The notes under the pieces are model-generated. The model had not been told where the DNA came from. It saw nothing but the letters and a program-made list of their open reading frames with translations, and made no database searches. A stretch of DNA of 10,048 nucleotides, from contig JAFYNU010000137.1 of assembly GCA_017547975.1 (NCBI GenBank), positions 1 to 10,048 of the forward strand, written 5' to 3'. Positions 1 to 5,311 of the stretch are shown here, piece by piece. How positions within the stretch are numbered: the stretch's first letter is position 1; every line of letters begins with the position of its first letter. Source of the stretch: Clostridia bacterium (GTDB lineage: Bacteria > Bacillota > Clostridia > Oscillospirales > QAMX01). The position numbers and the translations under genes are program-made.

Positions 1-135
1 GGACAACCGGTTCCTTTCGAAAAACGAGCGTATCACCTCCGAAGGTTGGGCTTCTCGCGCGCGAGAGGAATACTGGTCGGAAAGCCGGCTCTTTCAACTT
101 TTCGATCAACCCGCGCTACATAAGAAAGGATTCCA
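1..135. other. Unassigned leader or upstream gene tail
   Basis: No gene can be assigned here. All three forward frames are open for about 40 codons or more, so openness alone does not show a gene tail. I see no convincing -35/-10 pair. The last part holds the ribosome site GAAAGGA (about 124-130) for the gene at 136. The palindrome at 53-66 is the only clear structure. Confidence 0.4.
51..68. repeat. GC-rich perfect palindrome upstream of the cell-wall hydrolase gene
   Basis: Positions 53-66 read identically on both strands (TCTCGCGCGCGAGA). One more C-G pair at 51/68 closes it across a T/G position. No T-run follows, so it is not a typical intrinsic terminator. It lies about 70 nt before the first gene and could be an operator, an mRNA leader hairpin or part of an upstream gene's end. 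The function is unknown. Confidence 0.5.
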
Positions 136-1146
136 ATGAAAAAGACAAGAAGCGTTGCCATGCTGTTGTGCCTGGTGACCATCCTCACTTTGTTCATGAG
201 CATTCCCGTCTTTGCCGACGAAAACGGCGTTGACAGGGTTACACTGGGTAAGGTCACGGCCAACGCCCTGAACCTGAGACAGGAAAAAAACACTACCTCC
301 AAGGTCCTGACGGTTATTCCGGAAGGAACCAAAATTGCCATCGCAGAAAATGCTGGCGATGGTTGGAGCAAGGTTTTGATTGGCGGCTACGTAGGCTACG
401 TCAGCAGCAAGTATATCACCACCCTGGAAGACGGGGATGCCAACCTGTCCTACGGTAAGCTGGTGGGTGAAGTTGTGTACGTCCGGCAAGGTCCGGGTAC
501 CAGCTATCCCATTGAAGCGGCCCTGGTGGAAGGCAGTTACATGAAGATCACCGGCATCGAAAAGGGCTGGTTCAAGGTGGAAACCCTGGGTGGTAAGTAC
601 GAAGGGTATATGCACCCCAACTACATCCTCCCGGTGAAGCGTACCGAAGTGGAAGGGGAGCCCGAACCGGAAAAGACAAGCTCCAGTTCCAGTTCCAGTT
701 CCAGTTCCGGCAAGTCTTCCTCCGGTTCCGGCAAGAAGACCAGTTCCTCCTCCAATAAGCAGTCCAGCTCCGGTGCCACCAAGGCGGATAAGCTGATCAG
801 CATTGCCAAGGACTATCTCGGCGTACCCTACGTATGGGGCGGCGCTAGTCCCAAGGGCTTTGACTGCGGCGGTTTCACCAAGTATTGCTACAATAAGATC
901 GGTATCAAGCTGCCCCACACCGGCCAGTATAATTACGGCACCAAGGTGAAATTCTCCAACCTGAAGAAGGGTGACCTGGTATTCTTCAGCAGCAGCGGCA
1001 GCAGATCCATCAGCCACGTGGGTATCTATATCAGCGGCGGCAAGTTCATTCATGCTTCTTCCCCCGGGGACGACGTGAAAATCGATACCCTGGCTTCCGG
1101 TTATTACTACTCTCACTTTGTAACCGCACGCCGCATTCTCAAGTGA
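136..1146 (+). CDS. Secreted SH3 / NlpC-P60 peptidoglycan endopeptidase
   Basis: This predicted exported peptidoglycan hydrolase has 336 residues. Residues 1-27 form a signal peptide: a KKTR n-region, a hydrophobic core and a VFA cleavage site. Two bacterial SH3 domains follow at about 36-97 and 107-166; these usually bind the cell wall. A Ser-rich linker with Lys and Gly spans about 181-213. The NlpC/P60 domain occupies about 217-335, with Cys244 in a FDCGGF motif, His294 in SHVGIY and His306 in FIHAS as the likely catalytic residues. The family cleaves the D-Glu to diamino-acid bond in stem peptides and acts in cell separation or wall turnover. The usual motif is DCSG, so Gly at the Ser position is a mild deviation. 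The start is set by GAAAGGA just upstream and the signal peptide that follows. The gene stands alone and ends at a strong terminator. Confidence 0.93.
   Translation: MKKTRSVAMLLCLVTILTLFMSIPVFADENGVDRVTLGKVTANALNLRQEKNTTSKVLTVIPEGTKIAIAENAGDGWSKVLIGGYVGYVSSKYITTLEDGDANLSYGKLVGEVVYVRQGPGTSYPIEAALVEGSYMKITGIEKGWFKVETLGGKYEGYMHPNYILPVKRTEVEGEPEPEKTSSSSSSSSSSGKSSSGSGKKTSSSSNKQSSSGATKADKLISIAKDYLGVPYVWGGASPKGFDCGGFTKYCYNKIGIKLPHTGQYNYGTKVKFSNLKKGDLVFFSSSGSRSISHVGIYISGGKFIHASSPGDDVKIDTLASGYYYSHFVTARRILK
679..708 (+). repeat. In-frame hexanucleotide repeat coding the Ser linker
   Basis: Five tandem hexamers AGYTCC lie here: one AGCTCC at 679-684 and four identical AGTTCC units at 685-708. Each codes for Ser-Ser. 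A degenerate continuation rich in TCC and GGTTCCGGC runs to about 770. Gain or loss of a unit keeps the frame and changes only the linker between the SH3 domains and the catalytic domain. Confidence 0.85.
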
Positions 1147-1157
1147 CAAAAACAAAT

Positions 1158-1191
1158 AAAAAACCATCGGATGAAAATCCGATGGTTTTTT
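1158..1191. terminator. Bidirectional intrinsic terminator
   Basis: ACCATCGGAT (1163-1172) pairs perfectly with ATCCGATGGT (1177-1186) around a GAAA tetraloop. An A-run on the left and a T-run on the right extend the stem to 15 bp. It can therefore end transcription from both the plus-strand hydrolase gene and the convergent minus-strand isomerase gene, which stops at 1205. Confidence 0.93.
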
Positions 1192-1204
1192 GTATTTTTG
1201 GGGC

Positions 1205-1978
1205 TTAGTAGCCGATGGATTTGAGGTATTCCCGGGTGAGCTTGGCGGCTTCCAGCATGGTGCGGCCCTTGCCGCTGTCCTGCTCGTAAATGAAGGTATC
1301 ACAGCCCGAAGCAATGCCGGCTTCCACGATGGCTTTGATATCCTGAATGCCGTAGCCCAGGGGGCGAAGCTCCAGGGTCTCCCGATCCAGGGGGGATGCG
1401 GAATAGAAGTCCTTCAGGTGGATTACCGGGGTCTTGCCGGAATACTTCTGAATGTAGGAAACCGGGTCGTAACCCGCAAACTTGACCCAGCAGGTGTCAA
1501 ACTGGGGCTGGAGCAGGGGAGCGGGCAGGCGTTCGTAGAGCACGTCCAGGGGGATCTTCCCATCCACCTTTTCGAATTCGAAGCTGTGGTTGTGGTAAAG
1601 CACCTGGAGTCCGGCGGTATTGCATTTTTCAATGGCGGCACGGAGTACCTCCAGATTGGCCTCGAAATCGGGATGACCGTAACGGAATTCCTCCGGCAGG
1701 GAGGGGAAGGTGTAATACTTGGCGCCGATGGTCAGGAGGTAGTCGATGGTGGCATCGATCTTGTCCGGGGCGGCGGCCTGAATGCCAAGGTGGGAGGAGG
1801 GGGCGGAAAGACCCAGGGAGTCCAGCTTCTTTTTCATTTCGGCGGCGGGGATATCCCCGTAACCGGCAAATTCCACCGCATTGTATCCCATTTCGGCCAC
1901 CTGTTCCAGGGTGCCGAAGAAGTCCTTGGCGGTATATTCCCGCAGGGAATAGAGCTGAATGCCAATATTGAGTTTCAT
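1205..1978 (-). CDS. Sugar phosphate isomerase/epimerase family protein (xylose isomerase-like TIM barrel)
   Basis: This 257-residue protein has the length and layout of single-domain AP-endonuclease-2/xylose-isomerase-like TIM barrels. The start MKLNIGIQLYSLRE is typical of the family. Likely metal and substrate residues are in YHNHSFEF (His129, His131), FDTCWV (Asp161), VIHLKD (His187) and YEQD (Glu232). There is no signal peptide, so it is cytoplasmic. The family isomerises or epimerises free or phosphorylated sugars and inositols; the substrate cannot be read from the sequence. It is the second gene of a pair, starting 18 nt after the fucosidase stop behind a GAAAGGAG ribosome site at spacing 7. 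It therefore probably shares the fucosidase promoter. It does not resemble L-fucose isomerase FucI, which is a much larger, unrelated protein. Confidence 0.88.
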   Translation of the reverse strand: MKLNIGIQLYSLREYTAKDFFGTLEQVAEMGYNAVEFAGYGDIPAAEMKKKLDSLGLSAPSSHLGIQAAAPDKIDATIDYLLTIGAKYYTFPSLPEEFRYGHPDFEANLEVLRAAIEKCNTAGLQVLYHNHSFEFEKVDGKIPLDVLYERLPAPLLQPQFDTCWVKFAGYDPVSYIQKYSGKTPVIHLKDFYSASPLDRETLELRPLGYGIQDIKAIVEAGIASGCDTFIYEQDSGKGRTMLEAAKLTREYLKSIGY

Positions 1979-1996
1979 GACCTGAACTCCTTTCGG

Positions 1997-3310
1997 TTAT
2001 TTCAGGAAGAGTTCGATGACCGGCACCAGGCTGTGGGGCTTTACCGGCGGAATTTCCAGTACCAGCAGGTCGTCGGATTGAGCAGTACCTTCGCTGAAAT
2101 GGTTGACGCCGCCTTCGGTGAACAGAACCTCGCTGGCGTCGTGGAGGAACTGGGCGTATTTCACCTTGCCCGCCAGGCCCTTGAGATGTACGTGGCCGAA
2201 GGGATAGGCGAAGAGGTGCAGGTAAAGACGCTTGCCATCTACACTCTGGGTAAAGCGGCAGTCGGCGGGGGCGGTGAATTCAGGCTCCGCCATGGTGCAG
2301 TTATAGATGGAACGGGAATTGTACTTCATCCAGTCGCCGTAGACCTTCAGGGCTTCCTCGGCACGGTAGTCAATGTAACCCCGGGCGGTGGGACCCACGT
2401 TCATCAACAGGTTGCCGCCCAGGGCCACCGTGTTGACCAACATACGGATGAGCATTTCGGGGGACTTCCAGGTGGTTTCGTCCCGGTAATAGCCCCAGGA
2501 ACCGGAGAAGGTCTGGCAGGCTTCCCAAACGACCTTTTCGCCGCTTTCCTTGTGGGTGATCCATTCGGTGGGCTGGTACTGTTCGGGGGTCCAGATGTCC
2601 TGTTCCAACTCGGTACGGTTGTCGATGATGATGCCGGGCTGCAGGGAACGGGCCAGGGCGATCAGCTCCTCGGCTTCCCAATCCTCCTTGCCTTTACCCT
2701 TCATCCAGGGCAGGTCATCGGGGCTGGGTGCGCTGTAGGAAAAGTCGAACCACAAAATGTCGATCTTGCCGTAGTTGGTGAGCAGTTCCCGGACCTGGTT
2801 GCGCATATATTCGGCGTAAACCTTCATGTCGCGGCCCTGGTTCTGTTCTTCGGCATCGGGATCCTAGCGGCGGGGGTGCAAACTGACAATGGGGAACTGG
2901 GGATGATGCCAGTCGCTCAGGGAGTAGTAGAAGCCGACCTTCAGACCTTCTGCACGGAAGGCGTCCACGTATTCCTTGACCAGGTCGCGCCCGGCGGGGG
3001 AGTTGGTGCATTTGTAATCGGTATATTGGGTGTCCCACATGCAGTAGCCTTCGTGATGCTTGGTGGTGAGCACGGCGTACTTCATGCCGGCGGCTTTTGC
3101 CTGGCGGGCCCAATCCTTGGGATCGTAGAGATCGGGATCAAAGAATTCCGCATAGAGATTATAATGATCTTCGGGAGTGCATTCGCGGTTTTTGACCCAT
3201 TCGTGGCGGGCGGCCATGGCGTAGCTGCCCCAATGGATGAACATGCCGAAGCGATCCTTCACAAACCAGGAGGTATCGCCGGGGGTTTTGCGGGTTACGT
3301 AGCTGCTCAT
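1997..3310 (-). pseudogene. Alpha-L-fucosidase (GH29) interrupted by one in-frame amber codon
   Basis: The frame encodes a 437-codon GH29 alpha-L-fucosidase, which hydrolyses terminal alpha-L-fucose from glycans. There is no signal peptide, so a cytoplasmic enzyme acting on imported oligosaccharides is expected. Conserved pieces in order are FGMFIHWGSY (residues 21-30), TTKHHEGYCMWDT (82-94), YYSLSDWHHP (128-137), ELLTNYGKIDILWFDF (about 174-190) and GGNLLMNVGPT. Asp189 in WFDF is the expected nucleophile. Codon 149 is TAG (minus strand, 2866-2864). The frame before and after it is the same, with no shift, and all family motifs are present on both sides. The stop separates the His-rich first part from the nucleophile, so neither half should be active alone. 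The first downstream ATG (2827) lacks a good ribosome site. A recent nonsense mutation, a sequencing error or amber readthrough are all possible. Whether it is truly dead is unresolved. Confidence 0.85.
2864..2866 (-). other. In-frame TAG codon inside the GH29 frame
   Basis: On the minus strand the reading is His-Pro-Arg-Arg-TAG-Asp-Pro-Asp-Ala-Glu-Glu-Gln. The base after the stop is G. The position falls in the variable loop between the SLSDWHHP motif and the RDMKVYAEYM helix, where many residues are tolerated. CAG (Gln), AAG, GAG, TGG and others are each one substitution away. Confidence 0.95.
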
Positions 3311-3321
3311 AAATCACACAA

Positions 3322-3377
3322 TCCTTTCATATGGCATTTACTATCCAGATTGTACCATAGTGCCCCGGGGATTGCAA
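3322..3377 (-). promoter_or_regulatory. Sigma-A-type promoter and ribosome site of the fucosidase-isomerase pair
   Basis: On the minus strand TTGCAA (3377-3372) and TACAAT (3354-3349) are separated by exactly 17 nt. A TGG just before the -10 gives an extended TGn element. GAAAGGA (3328-3322) is the ribosome site, 11 nt from the ATG at 3310. The promoter is well formed, so transcription of the interrupted gene is not obviously lost. I found no catabolite-repression (cre) box. Confidence 0.8.
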
Positions 3378-3424
3378 GACTATTTTGTGTAATTTGTGGA
3401 ATCGAAAAAAGGAGGCATGGGGGG

Positions 3425-3453
3425 TTGCATTTGGGGGAAAACTGTGATAAAAT
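3425..3453 (+). promoter_or_regulatory. Sigma-A-type promoter of the DUF1858 gene
   Basis: TTGCAT (3425-3430) and TAAAAT (3448-3453) are separated by 17 nt, with TGA before the -10 (extended element). The start point would be near 3460, giving a leader of about 70 nt. The leader holds a small hairpin, GGGAAA (3470-3475) against TTTCCC (3481-3486). This promoter lies back to back with the fucosidase promoter. Confidence 0.8.
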
Positions 3454-3529
3454 AAAGAAAAAAGGGACTGGGAAAGCTAGTTTCCCCCATTCCCCGATTG
3501 ATTTGAAAGTCAGAAAGGATACCAATATT

Positions 3530-3745
3530 ATGGCTAAAATGATTACCAAAGATATGATTATCACCGACGTTCTGCAGGTGGATATCGAAACCGCCCAGTT
3601 CTTCTTTGAAATCGGCATGCATTGCCTGGGTTGCCCCAGCGCCCGCGGCGAAACCGTGGAACAGGCCTGCATGGTTCACGGCGTGGATTGCGACGAGCTG
3701 ATCAATAAGATCAACACCTTCCTTGCTGAAAAAGAACAGGCATAA
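3530..3745 (+). CDS. DUF1858 redox-disulfide domain protein
   Basis: This small cytoplasmic protein has 71 residues and consists almost wholly of a DUF1858 domain, known from hybrid-cluster-protein-associated redox disulfide domains. The signature is MHCLGCPSARGETVEQAC at residues 30-47, with Cys32 and Cys35 forming a CxxC pair, plus Cys47 and Cys54. The N-terminal MITKDMIITDVLQ and the following helix are typical of the family. Such proteins are thought to have redox or sulfur-handling roles, but a specific partner is not established. The start is chosen because AGAAAGGA precedes the ATG at a normal distance and the domain begins there. It has its own promoter and its own terminator, so it is probably monocistronic, apart from possible readthrough into trmK. 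Confidence 0.9.
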   Translation: MAKMITKDMIITDVLQVDIETAQFFFEIGMHCLGCPSARGETVEQACMVHGVDCDELINKINTFLAEKEQA

Positions 3746-3768
3746 CCCCGGAAAGAAGAAACCATTGA

Positions 3769-3815
3769 CCCGCCTGGGCGTTCCCCCTCTGGGGAAGGCT
3801 CAGACGGGCTTTTTT
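3769..3815 (+). terminator. Intrinsic terminator between DUF1858 and trmK, with a nested hairpin
   Basis: An 11-bp arm CCCGCCTGGGC (3769-3779) pairs with GCTCAGACGGG (3798-3808), with one mismatch and one G-U pair. Its loop carries a second stem, TTCCCC (3781-3786) against GGGGAA (3791-3796). TTTTTT follows at 3810-3815. The T-run ends only 19 nt before the trmK start codon, whose ribosome site GAAAGGAAG is at 3821-3829. Confidence 0.85.
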
Positions 3816-3834
3816 CGATAGAAAGGAAGTTCCC

Positions 3835-4524
3835 ATGGATCAAAATTTCGCTCTGACACCCCGGCTGGCCCTGGTGGCTGAGCTTTTGGGGAAGGGCAAA
3901 TGCGTTGCAGATATTGGAACCGACCACGCCTACCTGCCTGCCCGGTTGGTGCTGGACGGAAAATTTGAAAGGGCCATCGCCTCCGACGTGGTGCCGGGGC
4001 CGGTGGAAAATGCCCGCCGTACGGTGGAAGCCCTGGGAATTTCGGATCGGGTGGAGGTGCGTATGGCTCCCGGATTGGATGGTATCCAAACCGGGGAGGC
4101 GGATGCCGTTGCCATCGCCGGCATGGGGGGAGAATTGATTGCCTCCATTCTGGAAGCGGGGAAACACGTAATAGAAGTGCCCGCCGTAGTACAGCCCATG
4201 ACCACCGAGGAGAGACTTCGGAAAAGCCTGGGGGAGATGGGCTACGAAATTCGGGAAGAGAAGCTGGTGACCGAAGGCCGCCGCATCTATACCGTCCTGC
4301 GGGTGGATTATACCGGGGAAATCCGGATCGTTTCGGAGGAGGAAGCCTACCTGGGCCGGGTTTACGCCGATAATCCCCGGGAAATGGCTTCTCGCTACAT
4401 GGAAAAGAAAAAACACGTTCTCCGGAAAGCCGCCGCAGGCAACCGCGCGGCCGGACACCTGGCGGAAGCGGATGCCCTGGAAGAACTTTTGGAAAGGTTG
4501 GACCGATATGACCACCGTACTTAG
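3835..4524 (+). CDS. trmK: tRNA (adenine22-N1)-methyltransferase TrmK
   Basis: This 229-residue class I SAM-dependent methyltransferase matches TrmK, which makes m1A at position 22 of tRNAs. The SAM-binding motif I is VADIGTDHAYLP (24-35). The acidic end of strand 2 is Asp51 in ASDVVPGP, and AIAGMGGELIASIL (93-106) is the catalytic-region signature. The last part, after about residue 175, is helical and charged, as in the family's C-terminal domain. Known TrmK proteins are about the same length. The start follows GAAAGGAAG at good spacing. The gene ends in TAG, and its last 17 nt overlap the start of the next gene, so translation of the two is probably coupled. In Bacillus, trmK also sits beside the nif3-like gene yqfO, which supports the call. 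Confidence 0.92.
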   Translation: MDQNFALTPRLALVAELLGKGKCVADIGTDHAYLPARLVLDGKFERAIASDVVPGPVENARRTVEALGISDRVEVRMAPGLDGIQTGEADAVAIAGMGGELIASILEAGKHVIEVPAVVQPMTTEERLRKSLGEMGYEIREEKLVTEGRRIYTVLRVDYTGEIRIVSEEEAYLGRVYADNPREMASRYMEKKKHVLRKAAAGNRAAGHLAEADALEELLERLDRYDHRT

Positions 4525-5308
4525 CATAGAACAAAATCTCTTTGACCTGGCCCCCGGATCCTACGCCATGGATTGGGACAACGTGGGTCTTTTGGTGGGA
4601 CACCGGGAGGCGCAGGTGAAAAAGGCGCTCCTGGCCCTGGATGCCGACGACGCCACCGTGGCGGAAGCGGTGGAGGAGGGGTACGACCTTCTCATCACCC
4701 ACCATCCACTGATTTACAAACCCCTCTATCATCTCACCGGTGACAGCGGACCGGAGCGCCGGGTGGAAGCCCTGCTTCGGGGAAACGTTGCCCTGGTTTC
4801 CATGCATACCAACCTGGATGCCGCCCGGGGCGGGGTCAACGACGCCCTGGCGGAAGCACTGGGCCTGACCGAGGTGGAGGATTTTCTCAATGAGGACGCC
4901 AGGGAGGGGATCCCCTCCATTGGCCGGGTGGGGACTGTGGAGGAAATGGCTCCCGCGGCCTTTTTGGAACAGGCCTGCCGGGCGCTGGATACCAACGGCG
5001 GACGGTATTATCTTTGCCGCAGGGTCCGCCGGGTGGCGGTGGGGGGCGGCGGCTGTGCCGACTACCTGACCGATGCCTACCGGGCCGGATGCGATACCTT
5101 CCTGACCGCCGATTGCAAATACCACAATTTCACCCTGGCCGCCGACCTGGGAATCAACCTGATAGACCTTGGCCATTACGCCACCGAATACGTGGTGCTT
5201 CCCCGGATGAAGAGCCGGTTGGAAAAGGCCTTCCCGGAGGTGGAATTCACCCTGTCCGCCCGGGAACGTGACGTTGTGGGGGTTGTTGCACCCCCAAAGA
5301 AAGGATAA
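4508..5308 (+). CDS. Nif3-like dinuclear metal center protein (DUF34)
   Basis: This 266-residue protein is a Nif3/DUF34 member, a family that forms hexamers with a two-metal site; its cellular role is still debated. Likely metal ligands are His65 and His66 in LLITHHPLIY, Asp104 in SMHTNLDA, and His223 and Glu227 in DLGHYATE. It lacks the inserted PII-like domain that makes B. subtilis YqfO about 370 residues long, so it is the short form. I chose the ATG at 4508 because the family's N-terminus (VLSIEQNLFDLAPGSYAMDW) begins there. The more upstream in-frame ATG at 4472 would add unrelated residues inside trmK. It overlaps trmK by 17 nt, and rqcH starts 3 nt after its TAA. Confidence 0.92.
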   Translation: MTTVLSIEQNLFDLAPGSYAMDWDNVGLLVGHREAQVKKALLALDADDATVAEAVEEGYDLLITHHPLIYKPLYHLTGDSGPERRVEALLRGNVALVSMHTNLDAARGGVNDALAEALGLTEVEDFLNEDAREGIPSIGRVGTVEEMAPAAFLEQACRALDTNGGRYYLCRRVRRVAVGGGGCADYLTDAYRAGCDTFLTADCKYHNFTLAADLGINLIDLGHYATEYVVLPRMKSRLEKAFPEVEFTLSARERDVVGVVAPPKKG

Positions 5309-5311
5309 AGT

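Noticed and set aside
1..135. C-terminal end of an upstream gene
   Set aside because: All three forward frames are open here, so no frame can be preferred, and no protein motif is visible.
1997..2827. Separate functional gene for the C-terminal fucosidase half
   Set aside because: The ATG at 2827 has no good ribosome site, and the encoded piece lacks the first part of the barrel, including the HHEG and SLSDWHHP motifs.
2825..2870. Frameshift as the cause of the fucosidase interruption
   Set aside because: The two halves are in the same frame (the starts at 3310 and 2827 differ by 483, a multiple of three), so it is a pure stop codon.
1190..3529. A long plus-strand open frame leading into DUF1858
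   Set aside because: It lies opposite the isomerase and fucosidase genes and has no recognisable protein features. The real DUF1858 gene starts at 3530 with its own ribosome site and promoter.
4472..4507. Earlier start for the Nif3-like protein
   Set aside because: It would add residues inside trmK that do not resemble the family, whose conserved N-terminus begins at 4508.
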